From NCBI GenBank assembly GCA_030656145.1, contig JAUSOF010000018.1, forward strand, positions 1 to 62,333: DNA of 62,333 nucleotides. The letters are read 5' to 3'. This DNA is from Pseudomonas sp. (GTDB lineage Bacteria > Pseudomonadota > Gammaproteobacteria > Pseudomonadales > Pseudomonadaceae). Below, one piece after another: positions 1-8,516 of the stretch. The number at the start of each line of letters is the position of its first letter. The first letter of the stretch is position 1. The notes below the pieces were generated by a model, which saw only the letters and a program-made list of their open reading frames with translations, was not told where the DNA came from and searched no databases. Both the position numbers and the translations under genes were made by a program.

Positions 1-218
1 GCGAGAATGGCCGCCTGGCGTGCCGGGTTCTGCCCGCTGCCTGCGGTCAGCACCTGGCCGAGGATCACTTCGTCGACTTCGGCGCCGTTCAGGCCGGTTT
101 GTTCCAGCAGGCGACGGATCACCGCGGCGCCCAATTCAGGTGCCGGAATACTTGCCAATGAACCCTGGAAGCTGCCGACGGCGGTACGGGTGGCGGCGAC
201 GATGACGACTTCTTGCAT
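1..218 (-). CDS. acetyl-CoA C-acetyltransferase (thiolase), N-terminal part, cut by window edge
   Basis: The reverse strand reads MQEVVIVAATRTAVGSFQGS and continues open to the window edge. This is the start of a thiolase: the VVIVAATRTAVG strand and the later EVILGQVL and GQNPARQAA segments are typical of acetyl-CoA acetyltransferases, which condense two acetyl-CoA to acetoacetyl-CoA or run the reverse in degradation. Only about 72 residues are present, so the nucleophilic Cys (around residue 90 in the family) and the C-terminal His/Cys pair lie outside. The start is supported by a GAGGAA ribosome site a few bases upstream. A specific role (ketone body, PHB or fatty acid degradation) cannot be told from this part. 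Confidence 0.85.
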   Translation of the reverse strand, partial: MQEVVIVAATRTAVGSFQGSLASIPAPELGAAVIRRLLEQTGLNGAEVDEVILGQVLTAGSGQNPARQAAIL

Positions 219-581
219 GATGGAGTTCCTCAAGAAAGTGGGGCGGTGAGTTGTGGCAAGGGCGCTATGGTTGCACAGGGGCTTGGTTGTGGACCAGTGT
301 GCGAACCCGCCGGTCAGAGGCCGCATCATGCGGACGGCAGGCCGAGGCAGGCAAGGCTTGTAGCGCATCAAGAAGGGTGCATTGGCCCTTGCTGTTCGCA
401 AGTGGTCCGGGTACGGGCTAATGCGCACATGGCGATAGGAGTAGTTCCTGCACCGCCCTGAATTGAAGCGCTGCGCAGTGCCACGGCCTGCGCAGTACTG
501 GCTGCTCTGGCAGAAGAGCAGTGCCCCCAGCAGCAAGCCGGCCAGGGGCGGGTTGCTGCTGGGTGATGCTTCAGCCGCTAA
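219..581. other. intergenic, no gene; perfect 11-bp inverted repeat at 526-563
   Basis: No convincing coding frame was found between the thiolase start and the pgi stop. CCCAGCAGCAA at 526-536 is repeated inverted (TTGCTGCTGGG) at 553-563, with a 16-base loop, 18 bases past the pgi stop codon. It could form a stem in the pgi mRNA 3' end, but no T-run follows on the minus strand, so it is not a standard intrinsic terminator. Confidence 0.5.
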
Positions 582-2246
582 TCAGCCGCGATGGCGGCCA
601 CGGAAGAACTCAATCAGGCCCTGGGTCGATGCATCCTCGGCCGGCTTGGTGTCACTGCCAACCAGGCGCGAATAGACGCTCTTGCCCAGGTCCTTGCCCA
701 GCTCCACGCCCCACTGATCGAAGGCATTGATGCCCCAGATGGCACTCTGGGCAAACACCTTGTGCTCGTACATTGCCACCAGTGAGCCTAAGCGGCGCGG
801 GCTGATGCGTTCGAGTACCAGGGTATTGCTCGGCCGGTTACCAGGGATCACCTTGTGCGGTGCCAAGCGCTGTACTTCAGCTTCGCTCAGGCCCTGGCTA
901 CGCAGTTCGGTCTCGGCCTCTTCGCGCGTCTTGCCGAGCATCAGTGCCTGGCTCTGTGATAGGCAGTTGGCATAGAGCCATTGATGGTGATCGGCAACCG
1001 GGTTGTAGCTGACCACTGGGACGATGAAATCCGCCGGGATCAGTTGGGTGCCCTGGTGCAGCAGTTGGTGGTAGGCATGCTGGCCGTTGCAACCGACCCC
1101 GCCCCAGATGACCGGGCCGGTGGCACAGGCCACGGGTTGGCCGTCCTGCAGCACGCTCTTGCCGTTGGACTCCATGTCCAGTTGCTGCAGGTGTTTGGTG
1201 ATATTGCGCAGGTAATGATCGTACGGCAGGATCGCCTGGCTCTGCGCGCCCCAGAAGTTGCCGTACCAGATTCCCAGTAGGGCCAGTAGCACCGGCATGT
1301 TCTGTTCGAAGGGGGCGCTCTGGAAATGCTCGTCCATGCTGTAGGCACCGGACAGCAGCTCCTTGAAGTTGGACATGCCGATCGACATGGCGATCGGCAG
1401 GCCGATGGCTGACCACAGCGAATAACGCCCGCCGACCCAGTCCCACATCGGGAACACGTTCTCTTCGTGGATGCCGAAGGCCACGGCTGCCTGGGTGTTG
1501 CTGGACACGGCAATAAAGTGCCGATAAAGCTCGGCCTCGGAGCCGCCCTGGGCCAGGTACCAGCTGCGCGCCGCCTGGGCGTTCTTCAGGGTTTCCAGGG
1601 TGCTGAATGATTTCGATGAGACGATGAACAGGGTCGTCTCGGCGCGCAACTTGGCGGCTAACTCGTGGAACGAGCTGCCATCGATGTTGGCCAGGTAATG
1701 GCAGCGAACCCCGCGTTGGGCGAACGGCAGCAGGGCCTCCGAGACCAGTTGCGGGCCGAGGAAGGAACCACCGATGCCGATATTCACCACGTCGGTGATC
1801 GGTTTTTCGCTGTAGCCACGCCACAGGCCGTCGTGCACCCGCCCGACCAGTTCGGTCATCCGGTGCAGCACGCGCTGCACCTCGGGCATCACGTCGCTAC
1901 CGTTGACCATGACCGTGTCGCCGATCGGTCGGCGCAGTGCGGTGTGCAGGGCCGGACGCGCTTCCGAGGCGTTGATCGGCTCACCGTCGAACTGTGCCCG
2001 AATGGCCTGCTCCAGCCCGCACTCTTTGGCCAGGCTGACCAACAGGTCGCGGGTTTCCAGGGTGATCAGGTTTTTCGAGTAGTCGAGAAACAGGCCGCAG
2101 CTGCTTAATGAGAGGTGATCGAAACGCTGCGCATCCTTGTTGAAGGCCTCGCGCATGCTGAAACTCTGCAGGCTGGCGCGGTGTTCCTGGAGGGCCTTCC
2201 AGGTAGGCAGGGCGGTTACATCGAGGGGGTGCTGGTAGTACGCCAT
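582..2246 (-). CDS. pgi: glucose-6-phosphate isomerase
   Basis: Interconverts glucose 6-phosphate and fructose 6-phosphate in the cytoplasm. In pseudomonads, which lack a working upper glycolysis, it mainly serves gluconeogenesis and cycling of hexose phosphates into the Entner-Doudoroff route. The 554-residue product has the normal length for the long bacterial PGI type. Visible family marks are GIGGSFLGP (about residue 155), the phosphate-binding stretch [13 protein letters not shown] (about 210), [15 protein letters not shown] (about 265) and the C-terminal [13 protein letters not shown]. It is monocistronic as seen here: the IS element lies about 150 bp upstream and the next gene downstream has its own ribosome site. 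Confidence 0.97.
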   Translation of the reverse strand: MAYYQHPLDVTALPTWKALQEHRASLQSFSMREAFNKDAQRFDHLSLSSCGLFLDYSKNLITLETRDLLVSLAKECGLEQAIRAQFDGEPINASEARPALHTALRRPIGDTVMVNGSDVMPEVQRVLHRMTELVGRVHDGLWRGYSEKPITDVVNIGIGGSFLGPQLVSEALLPFAQRGVRCHYLANIDGSSFHELAAKLRAETTLFIVSSKSFSTLETLKNAQAARSWYLAQGGSEAELYRHFIAVSSNTQAAVAFGIHEENVFPMWDWVGGRYSLWSAIGLPIAMSIGMSNFKELLSGAYSMDEHFQSAPFEQNMPVLLALLGIWYGNFWGAQSQAILPYDHYLRNITKHLQQLDMESNGKSVLQDGQPVACATGPVIWGGVGCNGQHAYHQLLHQGTQLIPADFIVPVVSYNPVADHHQWLYANCLSQSQALMLGKTREEAETELRSQGLSEAEVQRLAPHKVIPGNRPSNTLVLERISPRRLGSLVAMYEHKVFAQSAIWGINAFDQWGVELGKDLGKSVYSRLVGSDTKPAEDASTQGLIEFFRGRHRG

Positions 2247-2349
2247 GTCAGGTGGCTTCCTTGTGCTTGAGCAGTCTTTGGCGAATCGCTGCCAGGGTGA
2301 CGAGAAGGCTGTGTCCCGAGTATCTGGTGAAGGTAGACGAAGAAGGGAG

Positions 2350-2375
2350 CAAACAAAAGCCCGGAAAAACCGGGC
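2350..2375 (-). terminator. intrinsic terminator upstream of pgi
   Basis: On the minus strand the stem GCCCGG / CCGGGC with a TTTTT loop is followed by TTTTGTTT, a good Rho-independent terminator. It points leftwards, so it must have ended a minus-strand gene lying to the right. Only about 25 bp remain between it and the insertion sequence, so that gene is no longer there. It was probably displaced or deleted at the IS junction. Confidence 0.7.
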
Positions 2376-2404
2376 ATTAGTTTAACTGGCGTGAGCCCAA
2401 TGAA

Positions 2405-2417
2405 ATGGACTCCCCCC
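2405..2417 (+). repeat. left subterminal inverted repeat of the IS
   Basis: ATGGACTCCCCCC. It matches exactly, inverted, the copy at 3767-3779. It lies 64 bp before the transposase start. Confidence 0.85.
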
Positions 2418-2481
2418 TCCTACGGCGTCTATGCGCCAGACTAGAGTTGTCAAAACAAAAGTCACGAAGGGAGGAGTCACC

Positions 2482-3516
2482 ATGAAATTTAAGCGAATTG
2501 GTGTCGATTTGGCAAAGCAGGTGTTCCAGGTTCATGGCGTTGACAGTCATGAGCAAGTGGTCTGCCGCAAACAGCTCAAGCGGGCCCAAATGCTGGATTT
2601 TTTCCGCCAGTGCGAACCCTGCCTGGTCGCGATGGAAGCGTGTGGCAGCGCTCATTACTGGGCACGCGAACTGCGCACGCTGGGGCATGAGGTGCGGTTG
2701 ATTGCGCCGCAATTCGTTAAGCCCTACGTGAAGAGCGGCAAGAACGACGCCAATGATGCCGAGGCGATTTGTGAGGCAGCCAGTCGACCGACCATGCGTT
2801 ATGTCGAGGTGAAGAGTGCCGAACAGCAAGCCAGTCAGGCGCTGCATCGAATCAGAAGCAGGTTGATCAGGGCGCGTACGGCACTGGTCAACGAGATCCG
2901 CGGCCTGCTGGGAGAGTTTGGTCTGATTGCGGTACAGCGCGGGACTGCAGCCACTCGTAGGCTGATCCAGACAGCCATGGAGGACGCAGAAAATGGCTTG
3001 CCAGGTCAGATGCGTGAACTGTTGTCAGGCCTGCAAGATGAACTGGATGAACGCGATGCGCACCTGTCTCGTCTCGACGGCATGATCCAGCGCCAGTCAC
3101 GAGAGGATGAGCGGGTGAAACGACTGTTGGAGGTCGAAGGTATAGGGCCTATCTCGGCTACAGCGATTGTATCGGCTGTCGGCGACGCTCGGCAGTTCAG
3201 CAATGCCCGGCAATTTGCAGCTTGGCTAGGGCTGGTGCCGCGCCAGCACTCCAGCGGCGGTAAGGAGCGTCTGGGCTCGATCAACAAGCAGGGGGATACC
3301 TACTTGCGCACCCTGCTGATTCACGGTGCCCGAGCGGTGCTCAGGCATTGCCAGAACAAAGAGGATCGACGCAGCGAGTGGCTGCAACAGTTGCTGTGTC
3401 GACGCAACATGAACATCACCACGGTTGCCCTGGCGAACAAGAATGCCCGAATTGTCTGGGCGATCCTCAGCCGGGGAGAAAACTACCAGCCCGACCGAGC
3501 GCCACAACCGGCATAA
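2482..3516 (+). CDS. IS110/IS1111-type transposase
   Basis: The 344-residue product begins at an ATG preceded by a strong GGGAGGAG site. An earlier in-frame ATG would place translation inside the left end and lacks such a site. The N-terminal RuvC-like DEDD domain shows D9 (GVDLAK), E52 (MEACGS), and D89 and D92 (KNDANDAEA). The C-terminal transposase_20 domain has the helix-hairpin-helix VEGIGPISATAIVS at about 213-226 and GLVPRQHSSGGKERLG with the likely serine nucleophile. All key residues and full length are kept, so it looks active. It catalyses excision and integration of the element guided by an element-encoded RNA, according to recent work on this family. Confidence 0.93.
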   Translation: MKFKRIGVDLAKQVFQVHGVDSHEQVVCRKQLKRAQMLDFFRQCEPCLVAMEACGSAHYWARELRTLGHEVRLIAPQFVKPYVKSGKNDANDAEAICEAASRPTMRYVEVKSAEQQASQALHRIRSRLIRARTALVNEIRGLLGEFGLIAVQRGTAATRRLIQTAMEDAENGLPGQMRELLSGLQDELDERDAHLSRLDGMIQRQSREDERVKRLLEVEGIGPISATAIVSAVGDARQFSNARQFAAWLGLVPRQHSSGGKERLGSINKQGDTYLRTLLIHGARAVLRHCQNKEDRRSEWLQQLLCRRNMNITTVALANKNARIVWAILSRGENYQPDRAPQPA

Positions 3517-3766
3517 CCCGCAACACGTTGAGCAGTAGATCCACCACGATTGCACAGTGACATGCAGTGATGACGAACCGGTCGAGCCGGCATGTGTAGA
3601 ACCTGACTAATCCGGAGGCCCTCTGATTACCAAGGCCGCTAGCCCGATCAGGAGCACATGAGCGGATTTTCATTATGGCTCAAGGCACCTAATGCCTTAA
3701 TTAGAAGCCGGATATACGGAAGCAGTCGTACCTAGGTTCGTTTGAAGAGCGTATCACTGGCAAAAC
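3517..3766 (+). ncRNA. candidate guide RNA (seekRNA/bridge RNA) region of the IS
   Basis: About 250 nt without a reading frame lie between the transposase stop and the right inverted repeat. In IS1111-group elements the target- and donor-pairing RNA is encoded in this 3' end. The stretch contains short self-complementary segments such as GAACCGGTCGAGCCGGC near 3578 and GCACCTAATGCCTTAATTAG near 3686, compatible with a structured RNA. The exact ends and pairing loops were not determined. The call rests on position and family knowledge. Confidence 0.45.
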
Positions 3767-3779
3767 GGGGGGAGTCCAT
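3767..3779 (-). repeat. right subterminal inverted repeat of the IS
   Basis: GGGGGGAGTCCAT. It is the exact reverse complement of 2405-2417. Confidence 0.85.
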
Positions 3780-4015
3780 ATACGGGTTAGCCGAAGGCGT
3801 AACCCGGGAATGGGCTTCAGACGCGGGCAATAAACGACAGGCCACGGTTTCGCTTGGTTACCAGGCGCGCCCGCCTATCAGCGCGCCAGTGGCGGTCTAA
3901 GTCCCTGGGTATCGCTGCGCTCAACCCAAGCTACGGGTTGCCCCCGGCTCCGGGATGCAACGCCCATCCGTAGCCCGGGTTAGCCGAAGGCGTAACCCGG
4001 GAATGGCCTGTAAGG
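3780..4015. repeat. intergenic repeat cluster right of the IS
   Basis: Two copies of CGGGTTAGCCGAAGGCGTAA followed by CCCGGGAATGG, at about 3784-3813 and 3976-4005, flank a segment with another common repeat (GGGTATCGCTGCGCTCAACC, about 3906). Each copy is partly palindromic (CCCGGGTTA ... TAACCCGGG). No gene is seen. The first copy is cut on its left by the IS end, consistent with insertion into the repeat. Confidence 0.6.
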
Positions 4016-5383
4016 CTAGAGTAACTCCACTGCCAGCTGCTGCACCTGCTCCTGGCGCTCGCCGTCTGCCAGTTGCGCGTCGGGGTTGAGCGATGACCAT
4101 TCGGGATGGGCGCGGGCCTTGTGCAGCGCCTCCGGCAGTTTGCCCTCGCGCCATAGCGCCTCCTGCGGTGCGGCCAGTTCGAGGGTGCCCATGGCAGCGT
4201 GGCCGCGGGCTTCCAGGGCTTGCAGCAACAGTTGCTGACGCAGGGCGAGCAGGCGCAGCACGGCGTCGTCCACGGTCAGCTCGCGCTGGCCCTTGAGTTT
4301 GCCTTTGAGGCGGGCGCCGTAGCCGCGCAGGGTCTGCGCACCGCCGCCGAGCAGGGCGCCGAGGGCTGCTGCGGCGCCGAGGGTGATGCCGCCCACCAAC
4401 AGGTCGATACCGACCCCGGTGGCGGCACCAGCGGCCATACCGCCGCCGACCTTGACCCCGAGCTGCTTGAGGGTTTCCGGGTTGAACAAGTCGTCGCCCC
4501 AGCGGCCGTCGAGCAAGGGCACGGCTTGGGCCTTGGCATCGTCCTGGCGGAAGGCGTACAGGCGCAGCAAGGCCTCGACGCAACGCTGTTCGCGCTGGCG
4601 GATGGTTTCACGCAGTTCGCGGATCGCGCCGTGCTCCAGGGTTGGCTGGGCCGCGACGCTACGGCGGCAGGCGGCGCAGTCGAGTAGCAGTTCGGCGATC
4701 AGCCGGGTACCGCTGTGGCGGCGGGCCTGGCGCTGCACGGCATGGTCGTCGATCAGCCGTTGCAGCTGCGGCCGGGCCTTTTCCTGCAGCAGTGCCAGGC
4801 TCTCATACAGCCGCCGTTCGCCATCCAGCGGCGGCGCCACGCTGTCGAAGGCGACCCGTGCATGCAGACCGAGGCGGGCCAGGGCCTGGTACCAGTCGTC
4901 TTCGCGGTGCTGGCGACCGGCGACGAAGTTCAGCACCGGCAGCAAGGGTCGGCCGCACATGCTGAGGATCGCCAGTTCATCGCGGTACTTGGCCAGCACG
5001 GGCTCGCGGGCGTCGATCACGTAGAGGCCGGCGTCCGAGGCGAGCAATTGGCGCAACACCTTGGCCTCCTGCTCGAAACGCTGGCGCGCCTCGCTGCCAT
5101 CGAGAAAGCGCGCCAGGCGTGCCGGGCCATCCAGGCGTTCGCCGGGACGCTCCAGGCGCTCCAGGTAGTCGAGCAGGGCGATGGCGTCTTCCAGGCCGGG
5201 GGTGTCGTACAGCTCCAGCAGCGCCTGGCCGTCTACCGACAGGCGTGCGCCCTCGACATGGCGGGTGGTGCTGGGGCGATGCGAGACCTCGCCGAAGCCG
5301 ACGTCGCGGGTCAGGGTGCGCAGCAGCGAGGTCTTGCCGACATTGGTGTGGCCGACCACGGCCAGCTTGAGCGGGTGGTTCAT
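4016..5383 (-). CDS. DUF3482-domain GTPase
   Basis: A 455-residue P-loop GTPase of the Era/TrmE-like class. G1 is GHTNVGKTS at residues 11-19, followed by the switch region HRPSTTRHVEG and G3 as DTPGLED. The N-terminal 160 residues form the GTPase domain. The rest matches the DUF3482 type, with a Gly/Ala-rich stretch about 310-345 (VGGGMAAGAATGVGIDLLVG, then repeated AAALGALLGGG) that could insert in or lie on a membrane. It sits just downstream of a DUF2868 membrane protein. This pairing recurs in proteobacteria and suggests the two proteins work together. Substrate and process are unknown. Confidence 0.85.
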   Translation of the reverse strand: MNHPLKLAVVGHTNVGKTSLLRTLTRDVGFGEVSHRPSTTRHVEGARLSVDGQALLELYDTPGLEDAIALLDYLERLERPGERLDGPARLARFLDGSEARQRFEQEAKVLRQLLASDAGLYVIDAREPVLAKYRDELAILSMCGRPLLPVLNFVAGRQHREDDWYQALARLGLHARVAFDSVAPPLDGERRLYESLALLQEKARPQLQRLIDDHAVQRQARRHSGTRLIAELLLDCAACRRSVAAQPTLEHGAIRELRETIRQREQRCVEALLRLYAFRQDDAKAQAVPLLDGRWGDDLFNPETLKQLGVKVGGGMAAGAATGVGIDLLVGGITLGAAAALGALLGGGAQTLRGYGARLKGKLKGQRELTVDDAVLRLLALRQQLLLQALEARGHAAMGTLELAAPQEALWREGKLPEALHKARAHPEWSSLNPDAQLADGERQEQVQQLAVELL

Positions 5384-5455
5384 AGGGGCTTACGCCTGCC
5401 TGGATAAGCGTAGGGCCGTTGCATACGGCCGACCGGGAAAAGCGAACGCTGTCTG

Positions 5456-5525
5456 GTAGGTTGTTGCTGAGCGTAGCGAAGCCCAGCGCCCCTTGTTGGG
5501 CTTCGCAGGCGTAGCGCCAACTTAC
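5456..5525. repeat. intergenic repeat, GTAGGTTG / GAGCGTAGCGAAGCC family
   Basis: A partly palindromic stretch (GAGCGTAGCGAAGCCCAGCG ... TTGGGCTTCGCAGGCGTAGC, ending CAACTTAC) of a repeat family common between pseudomonad genes. It lies between the DUF2868 and DUF3482 genes and would form a hairpin in their joint transcript. Related pieces occur near 3900-3945, 33363-33395 and 38927-38975. Confidence 0.6.
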
Positions 5526-5548
5526 AGGTAATTGCTGCATGGCGACTA

Positions 5549-6937
5549 TCAATCATGTCCAGTCTCCAGCCAGCTCAGGGGGGCGCTGTCACTGTGCGCC
5601 AGCTGCAACTGATCCAGTGCGGCGTGCCAGTCGCCGAGGCGTTCGCTGTCCAGGGCTTCGCCGGGTTGCGCCGGCAGCAACCAGATGCGCGTGGTACCTG
5701 CCGTGCGGGCCAACTCGCCAAGCAGCGCCAGGCTGCCGCGATCTGGCGAGCGGCGCGGATCACAGGCGATCGCCAGGCGTGCCGGCGGGAAGCGCGTGAG
5801 TTGTTCGAGCAGGCGCTGGCGCTGTTCGCGGCTGTCGATCACCCCGGCATCGCTGATGCCCTGGGCCAGTGCCGGTGGCCAGGGTCGTCGTTCGTCGAGT
5901 TCGATGGCGACCAGTACGGCGCCCTGGGTGTCTTGTGAGTTGCTGCCGGCGCTTGGCCGCGGCAATTGTGCGGGCGCCGCATCGCATACCCCGAGGCGTT
6001 CGCTGCTCGGTTGCAGGCGCTCGCGCAGCAGGCTGTAGCCGGGCAGGCCGACGTCCAGTTGCAGGGCGGCGCAACCGCGGCGCCAGCGCCACAGGCAAAA
6101 CAAGCCTAGTAGCAGACGCGGCAGCAGGCCGTAGACCAGCAGCACGCCGACCAGCCAGCCGGCCCAGCTCAGGCGTGCAGCTTCACTGACCAGGGCGCTG
6201 TCGCCACTGGCGCGGATCAGTTCGGCATCCGGCAGGCTGAAACCGAGCAGTGCCGGCAGCGCGCCGAGGGCCTGGGTCAGGGCGATAAAGGTTTCGCCGC
6301 CGAGAATGGTGCTTTCCCAGACGAAGCCGTAGCGGCGGGTGGCGAGCAGCATCAGCAGGCTCAGCAATGCCGCGAGCAGGGCCAGCAGCCACAGGCCGTG
6401 AACCAGCACCCCGAGCCCCCAGCGGTTCAGCCGTTGGCGTTGCAGCAGGACCAGCAAGGCTGGCGCCAATTGTGCGGCCTGGGCATCGCGGGCGAGTTTC
6501 TCACTGAGCCACAACCACAGCCGACCGAGGGCGCCGCTGCTGTCGCGCGCCAGCAGCAGGCCGAGGATCCAGCCGAGTAATAGCAGCAGGTTGAGGCCGA
6601 GCAGGCTGCCCAGCGCCCAGAACACATTGACCGGACGCTGGCCGTCGCCGAGCGCCGCCACTGCCAGGCCGATGCCGCTGAGCAGGGCCAGCAGCAATAG
6701 TGTTGCCAGGGCCAGGCGTGCGCCCTGCAGCCAGTGGCGCAGCGCTTGCAATTGGCCGTCGCGCTCGGCCAGTAGCAGGGCGCGGGCCTGAATACGTTGG
6801 GCCAGATCGCCACCACCGGCCTGGGCGCGGCGGTTCGCTTCGCGGTCTTCCAGCGGGCCGGCGTGCTCTTCGCGCAGGCGAATCGCTTCGCTGAGCCAGA
6901 GGCGCTGAAGCTTGTTCGGGGCAGGGTCGGTGGTCAC
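5549..6937 (-). CDS. DUF2868-domain membrane protein
   Basis: A 462-residue protein. The N-terminal about 65 residues are charged and helical (LQRLWLSEAIRLREEHAGPL). Hydrophobic segments follow at about 75-95, 105-130, 175-200 and 250-280, and the C-terminal soluble half contains a Rossmann-like stretch (ARLAIACDPRRSPDRGSLAL). This is the DUF2868 pattern. It is transcribed just before the DUF3482 GTPase, with 165 bp between them, so an operon is likely. The C-terminal domain may contact the GTPase (inference). The function of the family is not established. Confidence 0.8.
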   Translation of the reverse strand: MTTDPAPNKLQRLWLSEAIRLREEHAGPLEDREANRRAQAGGGDLAQRIQARALLLAERDGQLQALRHWLQGARLALATLLLLALLSGIGLAVAALGDGQRPVNVFWALGSLLGLNLLLLLGWILGLLLARDSSGALGRLWLWLSEKLARDAQAAQLAPALLVLLQRQRLNRWGLGVLVHGLWLLALLAALLSLLMLLATRRYGFVWESTILGGETFIALTQALGALPALLGFSLPDAELIRASGDSALVSEAARLSWAGWLVGVLLVYGLLPRLLLGLFCLWRWRRGCAALQLDVGLPGYSLLRERLQPSSERLGVCDAAPAQLPRPSAGSNSQDTQGAVLVAIELDERRPWPPALAQGISDAGVIDSREQRQRLLEQLTRFPPARLAIACDPRRSPDRGSLALLGELARTAGTTRIWLLPAQPGEALDSERLGDWHAALDQLQLAHSDSAPLSWLETGHD

Positions 6938-7087
6938 GCGACGTCTCGTTGGCCAGGTTGAGCCTGAGCATAACCCTTGGTGTGGGGTTGAGAGAAACGC
7001 TGATCCGGCTGGCGCGGCAATCTGCGCCAGCCGGCTGTGGCGCAGTCGGCATGCTCTCAGCGCCAGCCTACAATGTGCAGGCGGTCG

Positions 7088-8257
7088 CTATTCTCGGACA
7101 GCCTCCCGGGGTTCCTCGCGCACGCGCACGGCACTATCCGGCTGGTCAATAAACAGGCCGTCGATGCCCGCATCGAGGAAGGCACGAATTTCCGTCGTTA
7201 TATCGCCCCTGGCCTGCGGGTCGTCGTTGCTGCGCAGATTGGTTGGGAGAAAGCTGTTCTCCGCACGGAAGGTGTAGGGGTGCACCTTGAGCCCGGCGGC
7301 ATGGGCGTGGCTGACGAGCCGGGTGCTATTGGCCGGGTCAAGGTTGCCATCGGCATCACGCGCGATGACCATGTTCTTTTCCGGGCCGATAGCGGCGGCA
7401 TAGCGGGCGATGGCCTCTAGACCGGCCGGTGTGATCATCTGCGTATAGCTCAGCGTGTTGCCCTGCAACTGCTGGTCGTAGGGCTGGCCTTCGAACCACA
7501 GCAGCTGCACCAGGCGCAGCGGTGTCAGGCGGCTGAGGGTCTTGAGGTTGTCGACCTCGAACGACTGGATAAACACCGGCGCCTCGGCGCTGTCGTAGCC
7601 GTTGCGCTTGAGTACCGCCACCAGCGGCGCTTCCAGGGCCAGGCCCAACTGCTGGAAGTGGCTCGGGTGCTTGGTTTCCGGGTACAGGCCGATCACCCGC
7701 TGCTGGCTGAGTTGCAGGTTTTTCACCAGGTCGATGATCTCCTGCAGGGTTGGCACGTCGAAATGGCCGTCCAGCCGCGTGTTGTCGGGGCGGATCTGTG
7801 GGATGCGTTCGATGGCGCGCAGGGTCTTCAGTTCGGTCAGGCTGAAATCTTCGCTGAACCAGCCGTGCATGCTCGCCCCGTCGACCATTTGGCTGCGCTG
7901 ACGGTTGCTGAACTCGGGGTGCTGGGCCACGTCGGTGGTCAGGCTCAGTTCGTTGTCGTGGCGGGCCACCAGTTGCCCGTCTTTCGTCATTACCAGATCC
8001 ATCTCGATGTAGTCGGCGCCTTGCAGAATGGCCAGAGCATAGGCGCCGAGGGTGTGCTCGGGCACATAACCGCTGGCGCCACGGTGGGCGATGATCAGTG
8101 GTTGGGCTTTGCTGGTGGGTTTGCCGGTGTGCAGGTGCGGTTGCTGCCTGGCCCAGTCGATGGCGGCTTGCACGTTGTCGGTGGTGGCCGGAGTCGCAGT
8201 GGCCAGTAGGGGTGTCAGCAGGCTGGCACAAAGTAGTGTGCGGGCGCTCTGGAACAT
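7088..8257 (-). CDS. glpQ: periplasmic glycerophosphodiester phosphodiesterase
   Basis: Hydrolyses glycerophosphodiesters from phospholipid head groups to glycerol 3-phosphate and an alcohol. The ATG at 8257 follows an AAGGAG site and gives a 389-residue protein with a signal peptide (MFQSARTLLCASLLTPLLAT, cleavage near ATA/TPA). Longer in-frame starts would bury this signal. The GDPD TIM barrel shows the catalytic HRG at IIAHRGASGYVPEHT, the metal-binding EMDLVMTKDG followed by RHD, and the large periplasmic-type insertion (GLYPETKHPSHFQ). The length and Asp/Glu ligands match the GlpQ class. It is transcribed divergently from ald. Confidence 0.93.
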   Translation of the reverse strand: MFQSARTLLCASLLTPLLATATPATTDNVQAAIDWARQQPHLHTGKPTSKAQPLIIAHRGASGYVPEHTLGAYALAILQGADYIEMDLVMTKDGQLVARHDNELSLTTDVAQHPEFSNRQRSQMVDGASMHGWFSEDFSLTELKTLRAIERIPQIRPDNTRLDGHFDVPTLQEIIDLVKNLQLSQQRVIGLYPETKHPSHFQQLGLALEAPLVAVLKRNGYDSAEAPVFIQSFEVDNLKTLSRLTPLRLVQLLWFEGQPYDQQLQGNTLSYTQMITPAGLEAIARYAAAIGPEKNMVIARDADGNLDPANSTRLVSHAHAAGLKVHPYTFRAENSFLPTNLRSNDDPQARGDITTEIRAFLDAGIDGLFIDQPDSAVRVREEPREAVRE

Positions 8258-8516
8258 GGCGGCATCTCCTTGTGCGGGATCTTGGGACTCAAGTATGCAC
8301 CCGTGCAGGTGACGACTTGGCAGTCCGGGTTTAGTGAGCGGAGTGTGCCACGCCTGCAGGCGCTCGCCACGGCGCGGTCTGCTCCGAGTGACGGGGAGGG
8401 TACCGTGATGCGCGGACCAGTCAGTGCCTTTTCTTGGTGCGCGACGAATAAACAGGGTCGTCCGCTTCAGCGTTCTTCTACGCTTCAAGGTACTTGGCTG
8501 GATTGAGGAGAAGAGT

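Larger units (their letters stand above)
2400..3785 (+). mobile_element. IS110-family insertion sequence, IS1111 group
   Basis: One transposase gene with short 5' and long (about 250 nt) 3' non-coding flanks, bounded by 13-bp inverted repeats at 2405-2417 and 3767-3779. IS1111-group elements are known for subterminal inverted repeats, no target duplication and a guide RNA encoded downstream of the transposase. This arrangement fits. Outer ends are approximate because these elements extend a few bases beyond the repeats and leave no duplication to mark the edge. The right flank runs straight into a palindromic intergenic repeat (CGGGTTAGCCGAAGGCGTAA), a type of site such elements often choose. 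Confidence 0.8.
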
